Shown: positions 29,009-36,777, numbered from the stretch's first letter. The stretch: 64,000 bases of DNA from Aeromicrobium terrae (GCF_008039565.1 NZ_VDUX01000001.1:248001-312000); one strand, 5' to 3'. Made by a program: numbers and translations. The notes: a model not told the origin generated them from the sequence alone.

Positions 29009-29419
29009 GTCCTTGCTGGCGTCGGGGACCTGGGTCAGGCTGATGCCGTTGATGCAGTAGCGCTGGTCAGTGGGGGTGTCGAAGCCCTCACCCTCGAAGA
29101 CGTGGCCCAGGTGGGAGCCGCAGTTGGCGCAGCGCACCTCGGTACGGACGCCGAACATCGAGCGGTCCTCGAGGTACTCGACGCGGTCCTCGGCCAGCGG
29201 GGCGTAGAACGCCGGCCAGCCGCAGTGGGCGTCGAACTTGGTCTCGCTGCGGAACAGCTCGGCGCCGCAGGCGCGGCACGCGTAGACGCCGACGGTGTCG
29301 TCGGTCTCGAACGGGCTGCTGAACGGCCGCTCGGTGCCGGCCTCTCGGAGCACGTGGTACTCGGCGGCGCTCAGCTCGGAGCGCCACTCGTCATCGGTCT
29401 TCTCGACGGGGTGGGCCAT
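28973..29419 (-). CDS. msrB: Peptide methionine-R-sulfoxide reductase
   Basis: Repairs methionine-R-sulfoxide in oxidised proteins; 148 residues. Zinc ligands are CRAC and CANC; the catalytic Cys is in RYCINGISL near residue 127, and GWPAFYAP is the usual substrate loop. The last 12 residues (DDVVSTSSTTEG) are coded by the intergenic repeat, so the repeat has replaced or extended the natural C-terminus beyond the catalytic core. TAGTCT (minus, 29426-29431) ends 6 nt before the ATG. Confidence 0.96.
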   Translation of the reverse strand: MAHPVEKTDDEWRSELSAAEYHVLREAGTERPFSSPFETDDTVGVYACRACGAELFRSETKFDAHCGWPAFYAPLAEDRVEYLEDRSMFGVRTEVRCANCGSHLGHVFEGEGFDTPTDQRYCINGISLTQVPDASKDDVVSTSSTTEG

Positions 29420-29425
29420 GCCTCA

Positions 29426-29431
29426 AGACTA
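29426..29431 (-). promoter_or_regulatory. -10 element TAGTCT for msrB
   Basis: TAGTCT on the minus strand with exactly 6 nt to the ATG at 29419; probable leaderless transcript. Confidence 0.5.
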
Positions 29432-29483
29432 CCGAGCAGCGGAAGGCGAACCCCGTCCGCGGAGATGACGAGCCGGTGACGGA

Positions 29484-29978
29484 TCAGGGTGCCTGGGCGG
29501 AGAACGGGACGTGCTCCAGCAGGTGCAGCGTGGGGACGTCGAGGGCCCGCTTGGCGCGCGACGTCCAGTCGAGGTGGAGGAACTCGCGCACCACGTGGGG
29601 CTCGGTGAGGATGATGGCCTCCGCCGCGCTGGTGGACTCGACGAGCGCGCACAGCGCCTGCACGGGGTCGTCCTCGGTGAGCGTCGCGGTGACCTGTTGG
29701 CCACGGCCGGTCAGGAGGGCGGCGCTGGCGTCGAGCTCGGCCTGGCCGCTCGTGGTCATCTCGTCCTGGACGTCGGCGATCACGTCGGCGTCGCCGATCG
29801 ACACGATCTGACCACCGCCGAGGGCGCTCATCGACGACGCCAGCAGTGCCGACGACGTGTCGACGGGAAGGAGCAGGTGGTAGGTGACGGTCTCGTCGAG
29901 ACCTTCGTGCAGGGACAGCAGCTGATCGGCGTCCAGGTCGGTGAGCTGGCGTTCGATGAGCAGGGCCACGTCGTACAT
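29484..29978 (-). CDS. Hypothetical protein, possibly universal-stress-like fold
   Basis: 164 residues, soluble, no signal peptide. Alternating strands and helices, ending in a segment like AEAIILTEPHVVREFL then LHLLEHVPFS, resemble an alpha/beta nucleotide-binding fold of the UspA type. No GxxG ATP loop is visible and the resemblance is only structural intuition. A ribosome binding site (GAAGGGAG) precedes the ATG by about 8 nt, unlike its leaderless neighbours. It sits 64 nt upstream of msrB. Confidence 0.6.
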   Translation of the reverse strand: MYDVALLIERQLTDLDADQLLSLHEGLDETVTYHLLLPVDTSSALLASSMSALGGGQIVSIGDADVIADVQDEMTTSGQAELDASAALLTGRGQQVTATLTEDDPVQALCALVESTSAAEAIILTEPHVVREFLHLDWTSRAKRALDVPTLHLLEHVPFSAQAP

Positions 29979-30008
29979 GGCGACTCCCTTCGCCGGGGTA
30001 CTTCCACT

Positions 30009-30644
30009 CTACGACCGGTCGCGCACCCACCGCGTCAGCAGGACGTCGCCGACGGCCTCGGCGTGGCCGAGCGTCATGCCGTGGTGGACGGCGTGCCGGC
30101 TGTGCGAGATGCGGGGCGCGTCGCCCGACGCGACGACCGGCGCGACGGTCAGGCACACCTCGTCGACGAGGTCGCGGCGGAGCAGCTCGCCGTGCAGGGT
30201 CGGGCCACCCTCGCAGAGGATCTTTCGCCAACCACGGGCGTCGAAGTCGGCCAGCACGGCGTCCCAGTCGATCTCGACCTCGCCGTGCGCGATCACCTCG
30301 ACGCCGGCCTCGCGCAGGACCGCTTGCCCGTCCGCGTCGGCGTCCTCGGTGGTGACCACCACCTGGCCCGGCGCCCGGAGCCGGTCCGGCACCTCCAGGC
30401 TCAGGCTCACGACGGCGATCGGGACGTCGGCCGGTCCGTAGCGCTCGATGCGCGCGGTGCCGGCGCCGACGACGATGACGTCGGCCAGCCTCCGGAGGAG
30501 CTGGAACACCTCGGAGTCGATGTCGCCGCCGAGCGTCCCGGTGACCCCGGTGACGTCATAGGCGGCGCCGTCGACCGTGCAGACGAAGTTCGTCCGCACC
30601 CAGGGCCGGTCGGCCTCGGGGTACGCGTACAGGGCCTCGTCCAT
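30009..30644 (-). CDS. RibD C-terminal / dihydrofolate reductase-like pyrimidine reductase
   Basis: NADPH-dependent reductase domain related to the RibD C-terminus, 211 residues. WVRTNFVCTVDGAAYD near the start and VVGAGTARIERYGP carry the fold's substrate and cofactor loops; CEGGPTLHGELLRRDLVDE is the typical late motif. I chose ATG 30644 because TACGCT (minus, 30651-30656) ends 6 nt before it; a GTG 7 codons upstream is possible. Such stand-alone domains are abundant in actinobacteria and their substrates are mostly unknown, so a riboflavin role is not claimed. Confidence 0.85.
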   Translation of the reverse strand: MDEALYAYPEADRPWVRTNFVCTVDGAAYDVTGVTGTLGGDIDSEVFQLLRRLADVIVVGAGTARIERYGPADVPIAVVSLSLEVPDRLRAPGQVVVTTEDADADGQAVLREAGVEVIAHGEVEIDWDAVLADFDARGWRKILCEGGPTLHGELLRRDLVDEVCLTVAPVVASGDAPRISHSRHAVHHGMTLGHAEAVGDVLLTRWVRDRS

Positions 30645-30650
30645 GGACGA

Positions 30651-30656
30651 AGCGTA
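30651..30656 (-). promoter_or_regulatory. -10 element TACGCT for the RibD-like gene
   Basis: TACGCT on the minus strand, 6 nt before ATG 30644. It decides between two possible starts. Confidence 0.5.
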
Positions 30657-30679
30657 CGGGCGCACCCCGAGGTCGAGCG

Positions 30680-31438
30680 TCAGGCGAAGGCGGCCTCGAG
30701 CGGCACCAGGTCGACGGCGCCCACGGCGTAGCGGGCCAGGACGACCTCGGCGACGATCTCGTCGGCCCCCAGGGGTTCTGCGACGGCGACCGCGCCGGCC
30801 TCGAGCGCCAGCTCCTTGACCCGGTCGGTCAGCCGGCCGGGTGCGAGGAACAGCATGCCCACGGCGATGTGCCGGCGTCCGTCCGCACGGTGCGTGCGCA
30901 CGGCCTCACCGGCGGCCGGGGGAGCGCTCGACGCGAACGCCGCGATCGTCGGCAGCTTGTGCCGGGCACCCCACGCACGGGCCGCCCGGGCGATCGCCGC
31001 GTTGGCGACCGGGTCCGACGAGCCCGCACCGGCGAGCACCAGGGCGTCGAGCTCCCGCACACGGTGCTGGGCCAGGACGTCGCGGAGACGCTGGTCGAGC
31101 ACCTGGAAGAACGCGTGCTCGACGCCGAGCACCTTCGTGACGGTGATCTTGACGCCGGGGTGACGCCGCAGCGCCGCGTCGACGACGTCCGGGACGTCGT
31201 TCGTGGCGTGGTACGCCTCGGTCAGCAGGAGCGGGACGACGACGATCTCGCCGTGGCCCTCGGCCACCAGCCGGTCGACGACGGCGTCGAAGTCTGGCTC
31301 GTTGAGGTCGAGGAACGCCGGCTCCACGCGGAGGCCAGGACGCATGCACGCCACAGTCTCCGTCAGGGCAGTGATGGTCTCGGCAGAACGCGGGTCGCGG
31401 CTGCCGTGCGCCAGAGCGATGAGTGCTGGTGCGGTCAC
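30680..31438 (-). CDS. sirB: Sirohydrochlorin chelatase (SirB/CbiX family)
   Basis: Inserts Fe2+ into sirohydrochlorin to make siroheme, the cofactor of the sulfite reductase encoded just upstream; 252 residues. The N-terminal half has LIALAHGSRDPRSAE with the metal-binding His, then LLLTEAYHATNDVPDVV. The C-terminal half repeats the fold (HIAVGMLFLAPGRLTDRV). The start is GTG 31438, backed by a strong AAGGAGG 8 nt upstream and a 4-base overlap with the Zn-ribbon gene. Cobalt chelation (CbiX) is the alternative, but the operon favours siroheme. Confidence 0.88.
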   Translation of the reverse strand: MTAPALIALAHGSRDPRSAETITALTETVACMRPGLRVEPAFLDLNEPDFDAVVDRLVAEGHGEIVVVPLLLTEAYHATNDVPDVVDAALRRHPGVKITVTKVLGVEHAFFQVLDQRLRDVLAQHRVRELDALVLAGAGSSDPVANAAIARAARAWGARHKLPTIAAFASSAPPAAGEAVRTHRADGRRHIAVGMLFLAPGRLTDRVKELALEAGAVAVAEPLGADEIVAEVVLARYAVGAVDLVPLEAAFA

Positions 31439-31620
31439 GGTGCTGTCCTCCTTCCAGAGGTCGGGTCGTGCTGGGGGTTGAGGATGCCGAGGAACGACAA
31501 GCTGAAGGCTCGCTGACAGGAGCGACACTCCCACTGGCCGTGCTTCTCGCCGTGCGGGCGGAGGTCCTCCTCGCCGCAGAACGGGCAGTGGAACGGGACG
31601 GCGCGTGCGCTGGAGCTCAT
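31435..31620 (-). CDS. Small zinc-ribbon protein of the sulfite reductase operon
   Basis: 61 residues with two CxxC knuckles, CPFC (residues 12-15) and CRSC (32-35), that should form a zinc ribbon. It starts within the sulfite reductase stop (ATGA overlap) and ends within the chelatase start, so all three are translationally coupled. Small proteins of this type sit beside sulfite reductase in other actinobacterial cysteine operons. The role is unknown; a redox or assembly accessory for siroheme insertion is possible. It is easily missed because of its size. Confidence 0.8.
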   Translation of the reverse strand: MSSSARAVPFHCPFCGEEDLRPHGEKHGQWECRSCQRAFSLSFLGILNPQHDPTSGRRTAP

Positions 31621-33302
31621 CGGAGCGCCTCCTCGTCGGCGCGGGCGACCCAGCGGGCGAACGACTCGCCGTCGGCGCGCTCCTTGAGGTAGATCCGCAC
31701 GAGCCGCTCGACGTAGTCGGTGAGGTGCTCGCTGGTGACCTTGTGCGCCCGGAGCTTGCGGCCGAACCCGGCGTCGAGGCCGAGCGCGCCACCGAGGTGC
31801 ACCTGGAAGCCCTCGACCTGCTCGCCGTCGTCGTCGAGCACGAGCATGCCCTTGAGGCCGATGTCGGCCGTCTGGATGCGGGCACAGGAGTTGGGGCAGC
31901 CGTTGACGTTGATCGTGATCGGCGTGTCCAGGTCCGGGATGCGCTCGGCGAGGTCGTTGACGAGGCGCTCGGCGCGCTCCTTGGTCTCGACGATCGCGAG
32001 CTTGCAGTACTCGATGCCGGTGCAGGCCATCGTGTTGCGGCGGAACTGCGACGGTCGGGCGTGCAGGCCCAGCTCGTCGAGCGCGGCGATGAGCGACTCG
32101 ACCTTGTCCTCCTCGACGTCGAGGACCAGGAGCTTCTGCATCGGCGTGGTGCGGACACGGTTCGAGCCGTGCGCCTCGACCACGTCGGCGATCTGGTTCA
32201 GCAGCGTGCCGGAGACGCGACCGACGCTCGGGGCGACGCCGACGAAGAACTTGCCGTCCTTCTGCGGGAAGACGCCGACGTGGTCGGCCGGGGTCTCGGG
32301 CGCACCCGGGTCGTCGAAGTCGATGAGCGACCGCTTCAGGTACTCGGTCTCGAGCACCTCGCGGAACTTCTCCACGCCCCAGTCGGCCACCAGGAACTTC
32401 AGGCGGGCGCGCGAGCGGAGGCGGCGGTAGCCGTAGTCGCGGAAGACGCTCGTGACGCCCTCCCAGACCTCGGGCACCTCGTCCAGCGGCACCCAGACGC
32501 CGAGGCGCTGCGCCAGCATCGGGTTCGTCGACAGACCGCCGCCGATCCAGAGGTCGAGGCCGGGGCCGTGCTCGGGGTGGACGGCGCCGACGAACGCGAT
32601 GTCGTTGATCTGCGGCACGACGTCGTGGCCGGGGTGCCCGCTGATGGCGGTCTTGTACTTGCGCGGCAGGTTCGAGAACGCCTTGTCGCCGATGTACGTG
32701 CTCTCGATCGCGTCGACGGCCGACGACGCGTCGAGGATCTCGTCGGCGGCGACGCCGGCTACCGGGCTGCCGAGGATGACGCGCGGGCAGTCGCCGCACG
32801 CCTCCTGAGTCGACAGGCCGACGGCCTCCAAGCGCTCCCAGATCGACGGGACGTCGCGGACGTCGATCCAGTGGTACTGGATGTTCTGCCGGTCGGTGAG
32901 GTCGGCGGTGTCACGGGCGTGCTCGACCGAGATGTCGGCGATCGTGCGGAGCTGCTCGAGGCTGAGCTGCCCGCCGTCGATCCGCACGCGCATCATGAAG
33001 TAGCGGTCGTCGAGCTCCTCGGGCTCCAGCGTCGCGGTCTTGCCGCCGTGGATGCCGGGCTTGCGCTGAGTGTAGAGGCCCCACCAGCGGAACCGGCCGC
33101 GCATGTCGCCCGGGTCGATGCTGTCGAAGCCGCGGACCGAGTAGATGTTCTCGATGCGGGCGCGGACGTTGAGCGGGTTGTCGTCCTTCTTGGACTGCTC
33201 GTTGGCGTTCAGCGGCTCGCGGTACCCGAGCGCCCACTGGCCCTCGCCGCGCTTCGGGCGCGGGCGTGCGACGCGTGGGGTGGGGGAGTCGGTGACAGAC
33301 AT
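31617..33302 (-). CDS. sir: Ferredoxin-type sulfite reductase (siroheme, 4Fe-4S)
   Basis: Six-electron reduction of sulfite to sulfide for cysteine synthesis; 561 residues. Cluster and siroheme ligands are in ACTGIEYCKLAI (about residue 430) and NGCPNSCARIQ (about 470). WGLYTQRKPG and TQEACGDCPRV match the NirA/SirA-type active-site region, where a Tyr-Cys pair is found in the M. tuberculosis enzyme. Nitrite reductase is the main alternative, but the adjoining chelatase and cysteine-type leader peptide favour sulfite. It is first in the operon, preceded by a leader ORF and a palindromic operator candidate. Confidence 0.93.
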   Translation of the reverse strand: MSVTDSPTPRVARPRPKRGEGQWALGYREPLNANEQSKKDDNPLNVRARIENIYSVRGFDSIDPGDMRGRFRWWGLYTQRKPGIHGGKTATLEPEELDDRYFMMRVRIDGGQLSLEQLRTIADISVEHARDTADLTDRQNIQYHWIDVRDVPSIWERLEAVGLSTQEACGDCPRVILGSPVAGVAADEILDASSAVDAIESTYIGDKAFSNLPRKYKTAISGHPGHDVVPQINDIAFVGAVHPEHGPGLDLWIGGGLSTNPMLAQRLGVWVPLDEVPEVWEGVTSVFRDYGYRRLRSRARLKFLVADWGVEKFREVLETEYLKRSLIDFDDPGAPETPADHVGVFPQKDGKFFVGVAPSVGRVSGTLLNQIADVVEAHGSNRVRTTPMQKLLVLDVEEDKVESLIAALDELGLHARPSQFRRNTMACTGIEYCKLAIVETKERAERLVNDLAERIPDLDTPITINVNGCPNSCARIQTADIGLKGMLVLDDDGEQVEGFQVHLGGALGLDAGFGRKLRAHKVTSEHLTDYVERLVRIYLKERADGESFARWVARADEEALR

Positions 33303-33360
33303 GAGGTCGCTCTCTGCGAACTGGTGCTCTACGAACGGGGGACAGGTTCGGATCAGGAGA

Positions 33361-33441
33361 TCAGCGACACAGCATGGTGCGGGCGCGACCGAGGTCCACG
33401 TGGAGACGTGCCACGAGGTAGGTGGTCCGAGCGCTCAGCAT
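33361..33441 (-). CDS. Cysteine-type attenuation leader peptide
   Basis: A 26-codon ORF, ending 58 nt before the sulfite reductase start. It encodes a peptide with the core TYLVARLHVDLGRAR and the C-terminus MLCR. Actinobacterial leader peptides in front of sulfur genes share this Arg-x-His-Val-Asp-Leu core and a Cys close to the stop. A shortage of charged tRNA-Cys would stall the ribosome at the penultimate Cys codon and change downstream folding or access to the reductase start. The amino acid sequence is seen directly; the mechanism is inferred from similar leaders. Confidence 0.85.
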   Translation of the reverse strand: MLSARTTYLVARLHVDLGRARTMLCR

Positions 33442-33497
33442 GGGGACAAGTCTGGGAGCCGGAATCCCCGCCGGACAAACGTCCGTCTCGAAATACG

Positions 33498-33509
33498 GGA
33501 CGTACGTCC
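33498..33509. promoter_or_regulatory. Palindromic operator candidate
   Basis: GGACGTACGTCC is a perfect 12-bp palindrome 57 bp upstream of the leader-peptide start. The word ACGTCCGT occurs twice here (about 33478 and 33504). It may bind a regulator of sulfur assimilation; none is encoded nearby. Confidence 0.4.
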
Positions 33510-33595
33510 GTCATGCGAGACGCGCAGGCGTGGATGTGCGACGGCCCCGCCGGAGATCGGTCCTTCGTGTGGTCCGGATCACGCCCGGCCTCGGG

Positions 33596-34219
33596 CTACT
33601 CCGGCGGCGTGACGAGGGTGATCGCGTACGGACCGATCGCCGATCCGACCAGTCCGGCGATCGCCGCGATGACGGCGATCTCCCACGAGATGAGGTCCGC
33701 CGTGGCGAGACCGAGGACCACGGCGGGGTTGAGGGCGGCGGCGAACGGCACGCCCAGCGACGCCCCGGAGAGCAGCGGGGGAGCCGCCGACCAGGCCGGC
33801 GACTCACCGCTGTCGAGCGCGAGCAGCAGCCACGAGGCGAGGAGGGCGAGGACGGCCACGACGACGCCGGTCGCGACGCGGCTGGGGTCGTCCCAGACCA
33901 GCGTGCCGGTCAGCTCGTCGTCCAGGCCGAGCGCGGCGAACCCGCCCGCCACGGCGCCGACCACCTGGGCGGCGACGAGCGGCAGGAGCAGCCCGGTCGA
34001 ACGTCGTCCGACCAGCGCCAGGGTGAGCGCGGCGGCCGGGCTGAGCAGCGCGAGACCGGACTCGTCGTCCGTGCTGTGCAGGGAGGCGACCCAGGTCGCG
34101 AGGGCGACGAACGCGGCCACGGCGAGCACCGAGAGGGTCGCGTCGGGAGCCCGCAGCGCGAGCGCGGCGACGAACGTGGTCAGGGCGGAGATGATCGCCG
34201 CGGCGCTCAGTGAACGCAT
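33596..34219 (-). CDS. Aquaporin-like (MIP fold) membrane protein, atypical
   Basis: 207 residues with about six hydrophobic segments. Two half-helix motifs occupy the positions of the aquaporin NPA boxes: SPAAALTLAL (residues 60-69) and NPAVVLGLA (164-172). Real aquaporins have NPA followed by a selectivity Arg in the second loop; here that position is Val and the first Asn is Ser. I infer a divergent member of the MIP superfamily, with transport of water or small solutes unproven. It is divergent from the YihY gene with a short shared promoter region. Confidence 0.6.
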   Translation of the reverse strand: MRSLSAAAIISALTTFVAALALRAPDATLSVLAVAAFVALATWVASLHSTDDESGLALLSPAAALTLALVGRRSTGLLLPLVAAQVVGAVAGGFAALGLDDELTGTLVWDDPSRVATGVVVAVLALLASWLLLALDSGESPAWSAAPPLLSGASLGVPFAAALNPAVVLGLATADLISWEIAVIAAIAGLVGSAIGPYAITLVTPPE

Positions 34220-34241
34220 GCCGGTCCCGAATTCATGTCGC

Positions 34242-34247
34242 TACCGT
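34242..34247 (+). promoter_or_regulatory. -10 element TACCGT for the YihY/BrkB gene
   Basis: TACCGT ends 7 nt before ATG 34255. The complement TACGGT points towards the divergent MIP-like gene, so one near-palindrome may serve both. Confidence 0.45.
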
Positions 34248-34254
34248 AGGGCCC

Positions 34255-35172
34255 ATGGCGGTGGAACCGGTAGACCGGCCGGACGGCTCTGCCGCCGGCC
34301 GATCACGCGACCTCGCCTGGCTGCTCGACGAGGTCAAGGTGCTGGTCACCCGCACCGTGTCCATCTGCTTCCGGTACCGCGTCACCGGCCTGGCCGCCGA
34401 GGCGGCGTTCTTCGCGATCCTGTCGCTGCCGCCGCTGGTGTTCGGTCTCGCCGGCACGATCGGCTACGTCGCGCGGCAGTTCGAGGTCACCCAGGTCGAC
34501 GTGCTCAAGGACCGCGTCCTGGATCTCGCCGGTCAGGCGCTGACGCCCGACACGGTCGACAAGGTCATCGCTCCCACGCTGAACGACGTGCTCGACTCCG
34601 GCCGCATCGACGTCGTCTCCGTCGGGTTCGTGCTGGCGCTGTGGTCCGGCTCCCGCGCCCTGAACGTCTTCATCGACACCATCACGATCATGTACGGCCT
34701 GGGTGGACAGCGCGGCATCGTCAAGACGCGCGCGCTGTCGTTCTCGCTCTACCTGGTCGCGCTGCTGATCGGCATCGTGCTCGTGCCGCTCGTGCTCGCC
34801 GGGCCGGACGTGGTGGCCGACGTCATCCCCGACAGCATGGCGTCGCTGCGCCAGGCCTACTGGCCGCTCGTGCTGGTGCTGTCCGTCGGCTTCATGACGT
34901 CGCTGTACCACCTGTCGGTGCCGGCGAAGAAGACGTGGCGCTCGGGCCTCCCGGGCGCGGTCTTCACCCTGACGATGTGGATCGTCGGCAGCTACTTCGT
35001 CCGGTGGGCGCTCGGCTTCTCGTCGGGCGGCACGTCGATCTACGGACCGCTGGCCGCGCCGATCGCGGTGCTGCTGTGGCTCTACGTCCTGTCGATCTCG
35101 GTGCTCATCGGTGCGGCCATCAACGCCGCGCTCGACGCCGAGCGCCATCCCCGCGCCGGCCGGACGAGCTGA
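34255..35172 (+). CDS. YihY/BrkB family inner membrane protein
   Basis: Integral membrane protein of 305 residues with about six transmembrane segments. YRVTGLAAEAAFFAILSLPPL near residue 40 is the family signature, and IYGPLAAPIAVLLWLYVLSI with GAAINAAL near the C-terminus fits the conserved last helices. The start at ATG 34255 is supported by the upstream -10 element. Once annotated as ribonuclease BN, the family has no established biochemical role. The stop overlaps the DUF488 start (TGATG). Confidence 0.88.
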   Translation: MAVEPVDRPDGSAAGRSRDLAWLLDEVKVLVTRTVSICFRYRVTGLAAEAAFFAILSLPPLVFGLAGTIGYVARQFEVTQVDVLKDRVLDLAGQALTPDTVDKVIAPTLNDVLDSGRIDVVSVGFVLALWSGSRALNVFIDTITIMYGLGGQRGIVKTRALSFSLYLVALLIGIVLVPLVLAGPDVVADVIPDSMASLRQAYWPLVLVLSVGFMTSLYHLSVPAKKTWRSGLPGAVFTLTMWIVGSYFVRWALGFSSGGTSIYGPLAAPIAVLLWLYVLSISVLIGAAINAALDAERHPRAGRTS

Positions 35173-35525
35173 TGGACGTCCGGGTCAGGCGGGTCTACGA
35201 CGAGCCGGAGCCGGGCGACGGCACCCGCGTGCTGGTCGACCGGCTCTGGCCGCGCGGCCTGTCCAAGGACGCCGCGGCGCTCGACCACTGGCTCCGCGAC
35301 ATCGCCCCGTCCACCGAGCTCCGCCACTGGTTCGACCACACGGCGGAGCGCCGGGCGGAGTTCGAGGAGCGGTACCGAGCCGAGCTGGAGGACGACGACC
35401 ACGCGCCCCCGCTGGCGGAGCTGCGAGCGCTCGCGGAGACCGGTCCGGTGACGCTCTTGACGGCGACGAAGGACCTCAACCTCAGCCACGCGCCCATCCT
35501 GCGCGAGGTGCTGCGCGGGGGCTGA
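35172..35525 (+). CDS. DUF488 family protein
   Basis: 117 residues, soluble. The family pattern VRRVYDEPEPGDGTRVLVDRLWPRGLSKD at the start (a Tyr/Asp then DRLWPRG) and LLTATKDLNLSHAPIL at the end are typical of DUF488 (YeaO-like). Function is unknown. Translation is coupled to the YihY gene by TGATG, and the message ends at a strong hairpin just downstream. Confidence 0.88.
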   Translation: MDVRVRRVYDEPEPGDGTRVLVDRLWPRGLSKDAAALDHWLRDIAPSTELRHWFDHTAERRAEFEERYRAELEDDDHAPPLAELRALAETGPVTLLTATKDLNLSHAPILREVLRGG

Positions 35526-35532
35526 GATGTGA

Positions 35533-35565
35533 CAGCGGGCCGGAGATCAATCCTCCGGCCCGCTG
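35533..35565. terminator. Bidirectional hairpin terminator
   Basis: A 13-bp perfect stem, CAGCGGGCCGGAG with CTCCGGCCCGCTG, and a 7-nt loop lie between DUF488 (+) and the tRNA genes (-). Confidence 0.85.
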
Positions 35566-35572
35566 CTGGTGG

Positions 35573-35644
35573 TGGGCGATACTGGGTTTGAACCAGTGAC
35601 CTCTTCCGTGTCAGGGAAGCGCGCTACCGCTGCGCCAATCGCCC
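35573..35644 (-). tRNA. tRNA-Val (GAC)
   Basis: 72-nt cloverleaf on the minus strand: acceptor GGGCGAT/ATCGCCC, anticodon stem CTTCC...GGAAG around TGACAC (anticodon GAC), and T-loop GGTTCAAACCC. Discriminator A is followed by an encoded CCA. Confidence 0.96.
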
Positions 35645-35667
35645 GTGGTGTTCAGTTGTGAAGCTCG

Positions 35668-35738
35668 AGGTGGGTACGGGATTTGAACCCGTGTAAACGG
35701 ATTTGCAGTCCGTTGCCTCGCCTCTCGGCCAACCCACC
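35668..35738 (-). tRNA. tRNA-Cys (GCA)
   Basis: 71-nt cloverleaf: acceptor GGTGGGT/ACCCACC, anticodon stem ACGGA/TCCGT around CTGCAAA (anticodon GCA), T-loop GGTTCAAATCC, discriminator U as usual for Cys. CCA is not encoded. It decodes the Cys codon used in the nearby leader peptide. Confidence 0.96.
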
Positions 35739-35765
35739 GCTGGATGGGCTTGATGACCCGCTCCG

Positions 35766-35837
35766 AGCGGACGACGGGATTCGAACCCGCGACCCTCACC
35801 TTGGCAAGGTGATGCTCTACCACTGAGCCACGTCCGC
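35766..35837 (-). tRNA. tRNA-Gly (GCC)
   Basis: 72-nt cloverleaf: acceptor GCGGACG/CGTCCGC, anticodon stem CACCT/AGGTG around TGCCA (anticodon GCC), T-loop GGTTCGAATCC, discriminator U. CCA is not encoded. Confidence 0.96.
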
Positions 35838-35931
35838 GTTGCCCCGACGCTGTGCTGGTCTAACTGGGGCGACACGAAACCTTAGCCGATCGGCACGACT
35901 CGGCCCAAACCGGGGGAGGGCTCTCCGGAGG

Positions 35932-35937
35932 TACCGT
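35932..35937 (+). promoter_or_regulatory. -10 element TACCGT for the aminotransferase gene
   Basis: TACCGT ends 6 nt before ATG 35944, deciding the start codon and indicating a leaderless message. Confidence 0.5.
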
Positions 35938-35943
35938 GGGCGG

Positions 35944-36777
35944 ATGAAGGCGTGGCTCGACGGACACCTGCTGGAATCCCCGGACCAACCCGCGATCGGG
36001 GTGCTCGACCACGGTCTCGTCGTGGGCGACGGGGTCTTCGAGACGGTCAAGATCGAGAACGGCTCACCGTTCGCGCTGACGCGCCACCTCGACCGGCTCG
36101 TCCGCTCTGCCGAGGGTCTCGGCATCGGCACGCCCGACGTCGGCGCCGTCCGCGAGGGCGTCGCCGCGACGATGGAAGGACAGGACCTGCCGTTCGGCCG
36201 GATCCGCGTCACCGTCACCTCCGGGCGCGGCCCGCTCGGGTCGCCGCGCGGCGGCCACGGGCTCACCACCGTCGTGGTCACCGAGGCGTGCGAGCGGCCG
36301 CCGTCGGTGAGCTCGATCATCACGGTGCCGTGGCCCCGCAACGAGCGCGGTGCCCTGTCCGGGCTGAAGACCACGTCGTACGCGGAGAACGCGAAGATGG
36401 TCGAGGCGGCCATCGCCGCCGGAGCTTCCGAGGCCGTCATGCCGAACACCACCGGCCTGCTCTGCGAGGGCACCGGCTCGAACATCATGTACGTGCTCGG
36501 CGAGCAGCTGATCACGCCGACGCTCGACTCCGGCTGCCTCGCCGGTGTCACCCGCGCGCTCGTGCTCGAGTGGTGCGCCGGTGAGCTCGACGTCATCGAG
36601 AAGGACGCCCCGATCGAGGTCCTGCAGGACGCCGACGAGGTGATCCTGGTCGGCACCACCCGCGACGTGCAGGGCATCTCGAAGGTCGACGGCCGCGAGG
36701 TCGCGGCGCCCGGGCCGGTCACCCGTCGGGCGCAGGAGATCTGGGCCCGCGAGGCGGCCAAGGACGTCGATCCGTAG
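35944..36777 (+). CDS. Class IV PLP aminotransferase (aminodeoxychorismate lyase-like)
   Basis: 277-residue fold-type IV PLP enzyme. The Schiff-base Lys lies in SGLKTTSYAENAKMVEAA near residue 142, and the cofactor phosphate region in TTGLLCEGTGSNIMYV (about 178). VLDHGLVVGDGVFETVK is the usual N-terminal motif. Relatives include 4-amino-4-deoxychorismate lyase (PabC), branched-chain and D-amino acid aminotransferases; no pabA or pabB is nearby, so the precise reaction is open, with PabC most likely. It lies between oppositely oriented tRNA-Val genes. Confidence 0.85.
   Translation: MKAWLDGHLLESPDQPAIGVLDHGLVVGDGVFETVKIENGSPFALTRHLDRLVRSAEGLGIGTPDVGAVREGVAATMEGQDLPFGRIRVTVTSGRGPLGSPRGGHGLTTVVVTEACERPPSVSSIITVPWPRNERGALSGLKTTSYAENAKMVEAAIAAGASEAVMPNTTGLLCEGTGSNIMYVLGEQLITPTLDSGCLAGVTRALVLEWCAGELDVIEKDAPIEVLQDADEVILVGTTRDVQGISKVDGREVAAPGPVTRRAQEIWAREAAKDVDP

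Noticed and set aside
31605-35171. Very long plus-strand frame antisense to sulfite reductase
   Set aside because: Only the final 117 codons (DUF488) are real. The upstream part is antisense to well-supported genes.
35570-35837. tRNA cluster as an integration site
   Set aside because: No integrase gene and no repeated tRNA 3' end nearby, apart from the second tRNA-Val itself.
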